Source of the DNA: Brucella daejeonensis
Lineage (GTDB): Bacteria > Pseudomonadota > Alphaproteobacteria > Rhizobiales > Rhizobiaceae
DNA: 64,000 nt
Assembly (NCBI RefSeq): GCF_014199265.1
Contig: NZ_JACIJG010000003.1
Location: 284,531-348,530 of the forward strand
Reading direction: 5' to 3'
Both the position numbers and the translations under genes were made by a program. Under the pieces are notes generated by a model. It did no database searches, had not been told where the DNA came from, and saw only the letters and a list, made by a program, of their open reading frames with translations. Shown here piece after piece: positions 25,801-34,742 of this stretch; within the stretch, counting starts at the first letter, position 1, and each line of letters opens with the position of its first letter.

Positions 25801-26793
25801 TCAGCGATGGGCGGTAAAGCGGTGCGCGAGCATTGCAATGATGATGATGGCACCTTGAACGGCGGCAACGAGGTATTCCGAGACCATGTCCGACAGAACC
25901 ATGACGTTGGCGATCACTTCAAGAATGAGCGCCCCGGCCACGGTGCCGCCGATGCGCCCTCGCCCACCGCGCAAAAGGGTGCCGCCAATCACGACAGCGG
26001 TAATAACCTGCAGCTCCCAGAGCTGGCCGGTCGTGGGCGTCGCTGCACCAAGGCGCGGCACGTAGCAAATGGCTGCGACAGCAACGCAGATACCCTGAAT
26101 GACGTAAGCGCCAGTGCGTACACCAGCGACATTCACGCCGGAAAAGCGGGCGACTTCTACGCTCGACCCGACCGATGTCAGGCGTCGACCGAATTTCGTC
26201 TTGTAGAGCAGGAATGCCCCGACGAGCACGACGGCAACGGTAATCAGAACCGGATAGGGAATACCGAACAAGCTACCGAAATAGACCGGGCGATAGGCTT
26301 CACGCAGGCTCCGGTCAATTGGCAGGGATCCACCATCCGTCATGAAAGTAATAAAGGCACGGAAGATACCCATGGTGCCGAGCGTGACGATGAACGGTTC
26401 TATTTTCCCGATCGTCACAATGAGTCCGTTAAACAGGCCGCACAGCGCACCGACGACAAGGGCGATGCCTGCCCCCATGGGAATGGCCCACATACCGAAC
26501 GCTGGAGCGAGATAGTTCATCGCCATGATCATGATGCCGGTGACAAAGGCCATCATGGAACCGACCGAAAGGTCGAGGCCACCGGACGCGATAACAAAAG
26601 TGGCACCGACCGCGATAATCGCGATGAAGGCGCTCCGCGTGATCACGTTAATCAGGTTGGCCGACGAAACGAAATTGGAATTCACCAGAGCTCCCAGCAG
26701 CACGATCACCGCAAGAGCGATGAAAGGCGCAAGGTCTGCCCAGCGGATACGGCTTCCTTCGTCAACGGGTATGATTGTTGCGGTCGCTGTCAT
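25801..26793 (-). CDS. Ribose-type sugar ABC transporter permease
   Basis: A 330-residue RbsC-family (CUT2) permease with about eight to ten hydrophobic segments and the family signatures GGLDLSVGSMMAF (about residue 70) and GGTLLRGGRGRIGGTVAGALIL near residue 275. GGAGGACGAAC precedes the start, which lies within the last 32 bases of the ATPase gene. The single permease would act as a homodimer, as usual for CUT2 systems. Confidence 0.93.
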   Translation of the reverse strand: MTATATIIPVDEGSRIRWADLAPFIALAVIVLLGALVNSNFVSSANLINVITRSAFIAIIAVGATFVIASGGLDLSVGSMMAFVTGIMIMAMNYLAPAFGMWAIPMGAGIALVVGALCGLFNGLIVTIGKIEPFIVTLGTMGIFRAFITFMTDGGSLPIDRSLREAYRPVYFGSLFGIPYPVLITVAVVLVGAFLLYKTKFGRRLTSVGSSVEVARFSGVNVAGVRTGAYVIQGICVAVAAICYVPRLGAATPTTGQLWELQVITAVVIGGTLLRGGRGRIGGTVAGALILEVIANVMVLSDMVSEYLVAAVQGAIIIIAMLAHRFTAHR

Positions 26794-28348
26794 GTTCGTC
26801 CTCCCCGACGTTTTCGCGTCCGCCTACCGTGGCAGCGTAGACGATATTTTCCTCATTGATTTCTACGCCGCGAAGTTCGGCGACAATCTTGCCGGCTCGC
26901 ATCACGAGGACGCGATCGGCGAGCCCCACCAGTTCCGGCATCTCCGACGAAATGACGATGCACGCCTTGCCGGCACGCACCATCATGTCGATGAAATCGT
27001 AGATCTGGCTCTTGTTGCCAATGTCGATGCCGCGCGTCGGCTCATCGATGATGATCACCAACGGATCCGCCAGCATGACCTTGGCAAGCAGAAGTTTCTG
27101 CTGGTTTCCGCCAGAAAGCTTGCCAGCCTCGAGACGCAGCGAGCGCACGCGGATGTCATAATCCGTCACTGCTTTTTCAAGCCAGTCAAACTCTGCCCGT
27201 TTGTCGAGCACAAAACCCGGATTGACGGCATCGAGCGCCTGGAGCGTGAGATTGGGGCCGAGCTTCTCCTCCAGCATCAGACCCTTGCTCTTTCGGTCCT
27301 CGGTTAAATAGACGAGTCCGGCATCCATCAGTGTGCGGACCGACCGGCTGGCGATTTCCTTGCCGTTGAGCAGCACACTTGCTGCCTCGGAGGGGCGAAG
27401 GCCCATCAACCCCTCGACCAACTCGGTGCGTCCGGCACCGATCATGCCGCCGATACCGAGAACTTCGCCTGGGCGGACATTAAAAGAGACAGCTTCCGCG
27501 TCGTGGTCGACGGTGAGGTCCGTGACCGTGAGGATAGGCGGAGCGGTAGCCTCAGGTCGTTTATGCGGATAGAGCATGTCCAGTTCGCGACCGACCATCA
27601 GCTCTGCCATTTCGCGCTGCCCAAGGCCTGCCGCCGGCAAGGTGTCGATAACCCGACCGTCGCGCAACACGGTGATACGATCGGCAAGCGCTTGAACCTC
27701 ATCGAGACGGTGCGAGATATAGAGCACCGCAACATTGTGGTAGCGCAGACTACGCACGATATCGAGTAATGCCGCCACTTCGTCGTTCGCGAGTACTGCC
27801 GTTGGCTCATCTAGGATGACGACCTTCCGTTCGTTGAGCAACGCGCGTGCGATCTGCACGAGCTGGCGCTGCGCAAGTGGCAGGTCGCATACATGGTCAC
27901 GCGGGCGAGCCGTCGAGCCCACTTTTGCGAGCAATTCGGCGGCGCGCTCGTTCATCCTCCGGTCGTTGACCATCAAACCGCGACCAATTTCCCGGCCCAG
28001 AAAAAGGTTTTCCGCGACCGTGAGGTCGCCGGCCAACAGGATTTCCTGATGGACGAGCACGATTCCAGCATTTTCCGCCTCCACCGCATTGCGGAAGGAA
28101 ACCGGCTTTCCATCCATTGAGAGGCTACCGGCGCTCGGAGTCACATAACCGGACAGGAGCTTCATAAGCGTCGACTTACCGGCACCGTTCTCGCCGATGA
28201 TCGCGTGGACCTCGCCAGGGCGAATGTCGAGTGTAACGTCCGCCAGCACGGTAATCTGGCCATAGATCTTGCCAAGCCCTTCAGCAGACAGAGCGGCGGC
28301 GGGGCTTGCCGAGGGCACGGTCATCTGGGCGGAAACGAGCGCGTTCAT
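26762..28348 (-). CDS. Ribose-type sugar ABC transporter ATPase, double domain
   Basis: A 528-residue RbsA-type protein with two fused nucleotide-binding domains. The first has GENGAGKSTLMKLLSG and VVILDEPTAVL. The second has a degenerate Walker A (GGMIGAGRTELVEGLMG), signature KLSGGNQQK and IIIDEPTRGID. This asymmetry is normal for the family. Its start overlaps the GntR regulator stop by 4 bases (ATGA), so regulator and transporter are co-transcribed; it overlaps the permease gene by 32 bases. Confidence 0.94.
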   Translation of the reverse strand: MNALVSAQMTVPSASPAAALSAEGLGKIYGQITVLADVTLDIRPGEVHAIIGENGAGKSTLMKLLSGYVTPSAGSLSMDGKPVSFRNAVEAENAGIVLVHQEILLAGDLTVAENLFLGREIGRGLMVNDRRMNERAAELLAKVGSTARPRDHVCDLPLAQRQLVQIARALLNERKVVILDEPTAVLANDEVAALLDIVRSLRYHNVAVLYISHRLDEVQALADRITVLRDGRVIDTLPAAGLGQREMAELMVGRELDMLYPHKRPEATAPPILTVTDLTVDHDAEAVSFNVRPGEVLGIGGMIGAGRTELVEGLMGLRPSEAASVLLNGKEIASRSVRTLMDAGLVYLTEDRKSKGLMLEEKLGPNLTLQALDAVNPGFVLDKRAEFDWLEKAVTDYDIRVRSLRLEAGKLSGGNQQKLLLAKVMLADPLVIIIDEPTRGIDIGNKSQIYDFIDMMVRAGKACIVISSEMPELVGLADRVLVMRAGKIVAELRGVEINEENIVYAATVGGRENVGEDEHDSDRNNHTR

Positions 28349-29031
28349 TCGAAAGCCGACAAAAGACGGTCGCGCGAGCGCTCGACGTGAACGCGCATGG
28401 CATCATACGCTGCCTGCGGATCGTCGGAGCGGAACGCCGCAAGCAGGCTCTCATGCTCCTCCAGGGCTTCCTGCGTGACCCGCGTATGAAACATCAGCCG
28501 GAAGATATGCAGATGAACATGCTGGTTCGACAGCGTGCTGCGGATAATCTCATTACCGGCTATCTTGAGAATGGCGTCGTGGAACTGTGCATCGGCGCGG
28601 GCAAAGCGGGAATAGCGGGTGTTGCGGTCGACCGGTGCTTCGCCATGCCCCATGTCGGCGGCGGAGGCCTCCAACTCCGACAGCGCCTCCGGCGTCATGT
28701 TGATTGCGGCAGATCGGGCAGCCTCCGGCTCCAGGAGTAGGCGAAAGGCATAAAGGTCCTCGAACTGCTTGCGCGTCCACTGGGGCGCCGCGCTATAACC
28801 AACGAGATGTTCCTTTCGAACGAGACCTTCGCGCTCAAGCCGGCTAAGCGCCTCACGGATCGGCGTTTGCGATACACCGAGATCGCGCGCCAGCATGTCG
28901 ATGGGAATACGTGCGCCAGGCGCGATGTCCAGCGACATTAGCCGGTGATAGATGTTATCATAGACGCCTTCGACGACGCTGATCGGGCGAATGCCCGCTG
29001 CCCTACCTTCTCGCTCCGCTGAGAATGCCAC
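28345..29031 (-). CDS. GntR-family (FCD domain) regulator
   Basis: A 228-residue FadR/FCD regulator. The winged helix (about residues 20-85) contains IPIDMLARDLGVSQTPIREALSRLEREGLV, and the C-terminal helical FCD domain (about 90-220) has metal-type histidines in RADAQFHDAIL and later EHESLLAAF. The start is GTG at 29031, preceded by GGAGCATTTAA. It heads the minus-strand transporter operon and is divergent from the dehydrogenase operon. The inverted CATATACGAT sites between them are likely its operators. Confidence 0.9.
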   Translation of the reverse strand: MAFSAEREGRAAGIRPISVVEGVYDNIYHRLMSLDIAPGARIPIDMLARDLGVSQTPIREALSRLEREGLVRKEHLVGYSAAPQWTRKQFEDLYAFRLLLEPEAARSAAINMTPEALSELEASAADMGHGEAPVDRNTRYSRFARADAQFHDAILKIAGNEIIRSTLSNQHVHLHIFRLMFHTRVTQEALEEHESLLAAFRSDDPQAAYDAMRVHVERSRDRLLSAFE

Positions 29032-29072
29032 TTAAATGCTCCGACTGCTTATTGACATGCAACCGTTTGTTG

Positions 29073-29111
29073 CATATACGATACCATATGTCAAATACAA
29101 TATCGTATATG
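29073..29111. promoter_or_regulatory. Inverted-repeat operator in the GntR / dehydrogenase divergent promoter
   Basis: CATATACGAT (29073-29082) and ATCGTATATG (29102-29111) are exact inverted copies separated by 19 bases, in the 99-base region between divergent starts. The spacing places both half-sites on the same DNA face (about three turns centre to centre). Confidence 0.6.
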
Positions 29112-29130
29112 ATCTTATATAGGATATAAA

Positions 29131-30135
29131 ATGAAAATCGCGGCAGATCAACTCCGCAGCCTGGCGACGACACTCCTTGAAAGCCGGGATGTTTCGCCGG
29201 ACGCTGCCGTTCTTCAGGCCGATCTCCTGGTGGAAGCTGAGTTGCGCGGGCAGCCTTCACATGGGCTACAGCGGCTGCCCCTTTTGCTCTCGCGACTGGA
29301 GAAAGGGCTCGCGGATGGGCACGCCCAGGGAACCGCGACGTGGTTGCGCCAAGCGTTTCTGAGTGTGAATGGCGAGCGCGGCCTCGGCCCGGTCGTGCTG
29401 ATGAACGCCATGCGTCTGCTCAAACAGAACCTGCCGGAAACGGGCGCCGCCATCGCGGCAGTCCGCAACGCCAACCATATTGGTATGCTCGCCTATTATG
29501 TGCAGGCCGCCGCACACGACGGGCTCGTTGCGATCGCCATGTCTACGAGCGAGGCGTTGGTCCATCCTTTTGGCGGCACCAAGGCCATGCTCGGCACGAA
29601 TCCGGTCGCAATCGGCATTCCTGCTGGCGACCAACCCTTTGTTCTGGACCTTGCGACAAGCGTCGTCTCCATGGGCAAGATCAGGAATTACGCGTTGCGC
29701 GGCGCGCCGATACCGCCTGGCTGGGCGGTGGATGCGAATGGCCATCCGACGCAGAATCCGGTGGCCGCGCAATCGGGAGCCATCGCGCCATTCGGCGATG
29801 CCAAGGGATACGGGCTTGGTCTGGCTATCGAGCTCCTAGTCGCGACCCTTGCCGGGTCTGCGCTTTCACCCGACGTGCATGGCACACTCGACGATTGTTA
29901 CCCGGCCAATAAGGGCGACCTTCTCATTCTCGTCGACCCCGCAGCGGGCATAGGCACCATCACTGCGTTGACGGCTTATCTCGATAGCTTGCGGCTATCT
30001 CGCCCACTCGCCGCCGCACGGCCGGTCAGCATACCGGGCGATGGTGCCCGCACCCGTCGCGCGGCAGCAGTGAAGGAGGGAATCGCACTGCCACAACCGC
30101 TTTTCGAACAGCTTATCGCCCTTAAGGGCCTCTGA
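29131..30135 (+). CDS. Ldh-family (malate/L-lactate-type) NAD(P) oxidoreductase
   Basis: A 334-residue member of the type-2 malate/L-lactate/ureidoglycolate/diketogulonate reductase family, which has a non-Rossmann NAD(P) fold. Motifs visible are GQPSHGLQRLPLLLSRL with the catalytic-type histidine (about residue 46), NANHIGMLAYYV, GGTKAMLGTNPVAIGIP and LDLATSVVSMGKI. AGGATATAAA precedes the ATG. It is first in a four-gene operon with Fe-alcohol and aldehyde dehydrogenases. Substrate is a 2-hydroxy or 2-oxo acid; exact identity unknown. Confidence 0.9.
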   Translation: MKIAADQLRSLATTLLESRDVSPDAAVLQADLLVEAELRGQPSHGLQRLPLLLSRLEKGLADGHAQGTATWLRQAFLSVNGERGLGPVVLMNAMRLLKQNLPETGAAIAAVRNANHIGMLAYYVQAAAHDGLVAIAMSTSEALVHPFGGTKAMLGTNPVAIGIPAGDQPFVLDLATSVVSMGKIRNYALRGAPIPPGWAVDANGHPTQNPVAAQSGAIAPFGDAKGYGLGLAIELLVATLAGSALSPDVHGTLDDCYPANKGDLLILVDPAAGIGTITALTAYLDSLRLSRPLAAARPVSIPGDGARTRRAAAVKEGIALPQPLFEQLIALKGL

Positions 30136-30154
30136 AGACTGGAGGAGACAAGAA

Positions 30155-31354
30155 ATGAACCTATTCGCCACATTGCGGGCGCCGCGCGAACTGCTCTTCG
30201 GGGCTGGTCAGCGCCATGCGCTCGCGGGCGTTGCAACCCCGCTCGGTCGACGAGCGCTGATCGTCACCGACGCGCGCCTCGCCGCAGATACCGATCTGCG
30301 CGCCATGGTCAGCCAGTTGGAAGCATCTGACATCGTCGTCACGGTGGATAGCTCGACCCTGCCAGACGTTCCGGTCGAGTCGGTTGTTTCGAGCGCAGAA
30401 AATGCGCGGGATTTTCAGCCGGACCTGATCATCGGTATCGGCGGTGGATCCTGCCTTGACATGGCAAAATGCTTAGCGCTTCTTCTCGCGCATGGCGGCC
30501 GGCCGCAGGATTATTACGGCGAGCATATCGTACCGGGACCGGTTCTGCCGCTGATCGCGATCCCCACCACAGCCGGCACGGGTTCGGAGGTAACACCCGT
30601 CGCCGTGCTGTCGGACGCCGAACGCAGCTTGAAGGTTGGCATTTCCAGCCCTTATCTCATTCCGAACGTATCGATCTGCGATCCCGAGCTTACTTTCTCC
30701 TGCCCCCCCGGACTAACAGCGATTGCTGGCGCGGATGCGCTGACCCACGCCATTGAGGCATTCACCGCGATCCGGCGCGATCCTCTGCCCGGAATCGCAC
30801 AGCAACGGGTCTTTGTCGGCAAGAATGCACTTTCCGATCATTTCGCGTTGAATGCCATAGGTCTTCTCTGGCAGGGACTTGAGGCAGCTTGCACTGACGG
30901 TGCTGATCGGGCGGCCCGCGAAAAGGTGATGCTCGGAGCAACTCTTGCCGGTCTGGCCTTCGGCGTGGCCGGTACGGCTGCGGCCCACGCTATCCAGTAC
31001 CCCATCGGCGCGCTTACTCATACGGCGCATGGCCTCGGCGTTGCCTGTCTCATGCCCTATGTGATGGCATGGAACCAGCCGGTTATCGGGCAGGAACTGG
31101 CGCAGATTGCCGCCGCTGCCGGTTTGGCTGGTCCGCAAGATGTCATCCCTGCCCTCGCCACGCTTTTCGCGCGGATTGGTATTCCCGCGACATTGTGCGA
31201 TCTTGGTCTGACTTCAGACCGAATTGACTGGGTAGCCGAGCAGAGCTCCGGCATTACGCGTCTTATCCAGAACAATCCCCGCCCACTGAACGCTCAGGAG
31301 ATGCGTAAACTCGTAGCAGCGGCCCATGATGGCGACCGCGCCAGCCTCATCTGA
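30155..31354 (+). CDS. Iron-containing alcohol dehydrogenase
   Basis: A 399-residue group-III (Fe-dependent) alcohol dehydrogenase. The NAD-binding half has GIGGGSCLDMAKCLALLLAHGG (about residues 93-114) and PTTAGTGSEVTPVAVL. The metal site is suggested by ALTHAIEAF and AAHAIQYPIGALTHTAHG. GGAGGAGACAAGAA precedes the start, 19 bases after the Ldh-family stop. With the next gene it would oxidise an alcohol to aldehyde and then acid; the substrate is not assignable. Confidence 0.93.
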   Translation: MNLFATLRAPRELLFGAGQRHALAGVATPLGRRALIVTDARLAADTDLRAMVSQLEASDIVVTVDSSTLPDVPVESVVSSAENARDFQPDLIIGIGGGSCLDMAKCLALLLAHGGRPQDYYGEHIVPGPVLPLIAIPTTAGTGSEVTPVAVLSDAERSLKVGISSPYLIPNVSICDPELTFSCPPGLTAIAGADALTHAIEAFTAIRRDPLPGIAQQRVFVGKNALSDHFALNAIGLLWQGLEAACTDGADRAAREKVMLGATLAGLAFGVAGTAAAHAIQYPIGALTHTAHGLGVACLMPYVMAWNQPVIGQELAQIAAAAGLAGPQDVIPALATLFARIGIPATLCDLGLTSDRIDWVAEQSSGITRLIQNNPRPLNAQEMRKLVAAAHDGDRASLI

Positions 31355-31367
31355 AAAGGACGAAGAC

Positions 31368-32831
31368 ATGACGTTTCATGCCAAAGTTACCGGTTACGCC
31401 GATCCCGCACTCCACTCCAAGGGCCTCTATATAGGTGGGGCATGGCACAAGGGCGCCGGCATACCGGTTATCGATCCCTCGACCGGTAACCAACTCGCGG
31501 AGGTGGCCGATGCTTCTATCGGCGACGCCTGCCGCGCCGTCGATGCCGCCGATGCTGCCGCCGCCGGGTGGCGCGCCACTCCCGCTCGCCAGCGCGCGGA
31601 AATTCTGCAACGCTGGTTCCAACTGATGACACAGCACGCCGAGGAGCTTGCAACGCTCATCGCACTGGAAAACGGCAAGGCCCTGCCCGACGCACGCGGA
31701 GAAGTCGCCTATGCGGCCGAATTCTTCCGCTGGTACGCCGAAGAAGCCACGCGCATTCCGGGCGAATATCGCCACACGCCATCGGGCTCCCACAACATTC
31801 TCGTCGATCACGAGCCGATCGGCATCGCGGTTCTTATCACGCCGTGGAATTTCCCAGCCGCCATGGCAACGCGCAAAATCGGACCTGCTCTTGCTGCCGG
31901 CTGCACGGTGATCCTGAAACCGGCTTCCGAGACGCCACTCACCGCCTATGCCATGGCGCGTCTCGGGGAGGAAGCAGGCGTTCCAGCCGGCGTTGTCAAC
32001 GTGCTGACCACGACCAATCCGGGTGACGTGACGAACGCCATGCTTGCCGATCCGCGCGTACGCAAACTTTCCTTCACCGGCTCCACCGGCGTTGGTCGCA
32101 CCCTTTTGGGCGAAGCCGCCAAGTCAATCGTCAGTTGTTCGATGGAACTCGGCGGAAATGCACCCTTCATCGTTTTCGACGACGCAGATCTTGAGGCGGC
32201 GCTCGACGGGGCGATGGTCGCCAAGATGCGCAATGCCGGGGAAGCCTGTACTGCCGCCAACCGTTTCTATGTTCAGTCTGGCATACACGACGCCTTTGTC
32301 ACGGGATTGACCGCGCGGATGGCGGCGCTGAAGATCGGCCCCGGTTACGATCCCGAAACGCAATGTGGACCGATGATCACGCAGAACGCTGTCCGCAAGA
32401 TAGACCGGCTCGTCTGCGATGCACTCGCCGCGGGTGCGCGAGCGACGACCGGCGGCAAACCACTCTCGGAAAACGGCTATTTCTATCCTCCGACCGTTCT
32501 CGAGAACATGCCAGGCGATGCAGCGATCGCCCGGGAGGAAATCTTCGGACCGGTTGCACCCATCTATAAGTTCGAAAGTGATGATGAGGCTATCCGTCTT
32601 GCGAATGACACGGAATACGGTCTCGCCGCCTACATTTATAGCGGCGACCTGAAACACGCCCTGCAGGTCGGCAGGAGACTGGAGACTGGTATGCTCGGCA
32701 TCAATCGCGGACTCATGTCGGATCCGGCAGCACCATTTGGCGGCGTCAAGCAGAGCGGTCTGGGCCGCGAAGGCGGCGTAACGGGTATTCTTGAATTCAT
32801 GGAAGCAAAATATTACGCGGTCGATTACTGA
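31368..32831 (+). CDS. NAD(P)-dependent aldehyde dehydrogenase (succinate-semialdehyde type)
   Basis: A 487-residue aldehyde dehydrogenase closest in motif pattern to succinate-semialdehyde/glutarate-semialdehyde enzymes. It has ITPWNFPAAMATRKIGPALA, KPASETPLTA, FTGSTGVGRTLL, the general-base segment MELGGNAPFIVFDDAD and the nucleophile in NAGEACTAANRFYV (Cys about residue 290). The residue before the AC pair is Glu rather than the commoner Gln. I start at 31368 (MTFHAK) after AAAAGGACGAAGAC; a frame 14 codons longer overlaps the previous gene. It is third in the operon. Confidence 0.93.
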   Translation: MTFHAKVTGYADPALHSKGLYIGGAWHKGAGIPVIDPSTGNQLAEVADASIGDACRAVDAADAAAAGWRATPARQRAEILQRWFQLMTQHAEELATLIALENGKALPDARGEVAYAAEFFRWYAEEATRIPGEYRHTPSGSHNILVDHEPIGIAVLITPWNFPAAMATRKIGPALAAGCTVILKPASETPLTAYAMARLGEEAGVPAGVVNVLTTTNPGDVTNAMLADPRVRKLSFTGSTGVGRTLLGEAAKSIVSCSMELGGNAPFIVFDDADLEAALDGAMVAKMRNAGEACTAANRFYVQSGIHDAFVTGLTARMAALKIGPGYDPETQCGPMITQNAVRKIDRLVCDALAAGARATTGGKPLSENGYFYPPTVLENMPGDAAIAREEIFGPVAPIYKFESDDEAIRLANDTEYGLAAYIYSGDLKHALQVGRRLETGMLGINRGLMSDPAAPFGGVKQSGLGREGGVTGILEFMEAKYYAVDY

Positions 32832-32848
32832 TCTTGGGGGAAGAGAAA

Positions 32849-33688
32849 ATGACATCGACAGACCTTTACCGAATTCGCGACTTCGTGCCCGATTTCGACG
32901 CCATAGCCGCCGAATTCGTGAACCGTAGCCAGGCGTTTTCAGCTAAAGCCGACATACTGGCGGACATGCGCTATGGCTCACGCGCCCGCGAGGTTCTCGA
33001 CATCATTTTACCGAAAGGCCTGCAGGCAGGTGCGCCGTTGCACGTCTTCGTGCACGGCGGCTATTGGCGTTCCGGGGAGAAGGAACACTACCGCTTCGTG
33101 GCCACTCCTGTCCTGGAAGCCGGAGGAGTTGCCGCAATCGTCGAATACGATCTGATGCCGGACATGCGGCTCGATGTGCTGGTCGATCAGGTGCGCCGTT
33201 CAGTCCTCTGGCTTCAGCATCATGCCGGCGATTTCGGCGCCGATCCGCACAAATTGACGGTCAGCGGCCATTCGGCAGGCGCACATCTCGCCTCTTTTCT
33301 GGCGGCAAGAGGCCCTGCAGAGACGGTGACGCCAACCCTGCCTGCCATAAAGGGTCTCCTTCTGGTGAGTGGTATCTATGATCTTTCAGACATACCGAAC
33401 AGCTTCCTACGAAACGAAGCCAAAGTTACATCATCAGAAGCGGCAGACTGGTCTCCCTTGTTGTCGCAACAGCTTTCATGTCCCCGAAGGATACTTGCAT
33501 TCGGGGAGCAGGAAACGTCACCTTTTCATCAACAGGCAGCAGCTTTCAACGTGCGGCTTTGTGCTGAGGATCATGCCTCGGAATTGTTGTCATTGCCGGA
33601 CTGCAATCATATGAACGTAGTCCTGGATTTGGCCGACCCTGCCCGAAGACTGGGCGCGCGTCTCACCGAGCTGGTTTTGTCGGACTGA
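32849..33688 (+). CDS. Alpha/beta hydrolase (arylformamidase-like)
   Basis: A 279-residue serine hydrolase. The oxyanion motif HVFVHGGYWRSGEKEHYR (about residue 66) and nucleophile elbow SGHSAGAHLASFLA (Ser about residue 140) match the kynurenine-formamidase/esterase branch; a late acid-histidine pair could be DCNHMNVV near residue 255. GGGGGAAGAGAAA precedes the ATG at 32849. It is the last gene of the operon, 17 bases after the aldehyde dehydrogenase. It may open a lactone, ester or formamide in this unassigned pathway. Confidence 0.85.
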   Translation: MTSTDLYRIRDFVPDFDAIAAEFVNRSQAFSAKADILADMRYGSRAREVLDIILPKGLQAGAPLHVFVHGGYWRSGEKEHYRFVATPVLEAGGVAAIVEYDLMPDMRLDVLVDQVRRSVLWLQHHAGDFGADPHKLTVSGHSAGAHLASFLAARGPAETVTPTLPAIKGLLLVSGIYDLSDIPNSFLRNEAKVTSSEAADWSPLLSQQLSCPRRILAFGEQETSPFHQQAAAFNVRLCAEDHASELLSLPDCNHMNVVLDLADPARRLGARLTELVLSD

Positions 33689-33720
33689 GAGCGGTTGTAT
33701 CGCGAATTTTGTTTGAGGTA

Positions 33721-33745
33721 GGGTCGGCAAGCCGACCCGGTTTTT
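33721..33745 (+). terminator. Rho-independent terminator after the dehydrogenase operon
   Basis: GGGTCGG-CAAG-CCGACCC forms a seven-base perfect stem, followed by GG and a run of five T. It lies 32 bases after the hydrolase stop and adjoins the convergent dehydrogenase gene. Confidence 0.85.
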
Positions 33746-34680
33746 CAGTTGGTCTCTCCCTGGGAGGAAGGGGTCAGATCAACGCCATTCTGTTTGCCGA
33801 TGAATATCGGCAGCATGGGTACGAATGCTTCTGCGCCGCCCTGGGCCATTGCCGCAGCAAAGGCGTTCTTGGCCGCATTGCCAACCGGATTGACGAGCCC
33901 GACAGAGTCGGCCATCGATTCCAGGTAACGCATATCCTTGGCGGCATTGGCGATCGTGAATTTGTGCGCATCGCGGTCGCCGTCCAGCGTCCAGCGCATG
34001 AAAGTCTGGTAGAAGCCGCAATCCATGCGGCCGTCGCGGATAACGCTGTCGAAACGCTGCGGCGTGATGCCGACCTTTTGTGCCAGTGCCAGAGCTTCAG
34101 CATAGAGAGCGGCATAGCCGAGGGAGAGAAAGTTGTTGAGCAACTTCATCCGGTGGCCATCGCCCGTCTCGCCGATATGCACGATGCGTCCGGCCCATGT
34201 CTCAACCACCGGCTTGAGCCGGGCAAAGGTCGCTTCGCTGGCGCCGATCATCGTATCCAGCGTGCCTTCCCAGGCTTCCTTTGGTGTCCGGCCAAGCGGC
34301 GCATCGGCATAATCAACGCCCATTTCGGCCAGCTCGGCCGCCAGCATCACGGTGGAGTTCGGGTCCGAGGTCGAGCAGTCAACGACAATCGATCCCGGCT
34401 TGAGACCGGCTTTCAGTCCATTGGGTCCCCGGATGATGGCCTCCACTTGCCGGGAATCCGTCACGCACAGAAAGATGATCGAAGATTGGGCGGCGACGTC
34501 CTGAGCAGTAGCCATTTCCACGCCGCCGCGCTTCTTGAGATCCTCCGCTGGCTCGCGCTTCTTGCGCCCGAGGAAGGTCAGGCGATAACCCTTCTCGACG
34601 ATATTCTTGGCCATGCCGTGGCCCATGAAACCAATTCCGATGAAGCCGATGTGCTCTTTTGACTGTGCCTTGGTGGGCAT
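33745..34680 (-). CDS. 3-hydroxyisobutyrate-dehydrogenase-family oxidoreductase
   Basis: A 311-residue beta-hydroxyacid dehydrogenase. The Rossmann motif HIGFIGIGFMGHGMAKNIVEKGY is at the N-terminus, substrate segment DAPLGRTPKEAWEGTL (usual family form is D-PVSGG, so this one deviates) is near residue 120, and the catalytic lysine is in RMKLLNNFLSLG near residue 178. GGAAGAGCA precedes the start. It follows the third CUT1 transporter permeases on the same strand. A hydroxy-acid or sugar-acid substrate is likely. Confidence 0.9.
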   Translation of the reverse strand: MPTKAQSKEHIGFIGIGFMGHGMAKNIVEKGYRLTFLGRKKREPAEDLKKRGGVEMATAQDVAAQSSIIFLCVTDSRQVEAIIRGPNGLKAGLKPGSIVVDCSTSDPNSTVMLAAELAEMGVDYADAPLGRTPKEAWEGTLDTMIGASEATFARLKPVVETWAGRIVHIGETGDGHRMKLLNNFLSLGYAALYAEALALAQKVGITPQRFDSVIRDGRMDCGFYQTFMRWTLDGDRDAHKFTIANAAKDMRYLESMADSVGLVNPVGNAAKNAFAAAMAQGGAEAFVPMLPIFIGKQNGVDLTPSSQGETN

Positions 34681-34742
34681 TGCTCTTCCTTTCCTGACAG
34701 GCTCACTTCATATATTTGCGCCAGCTATGCTCTTCCCCGGCA

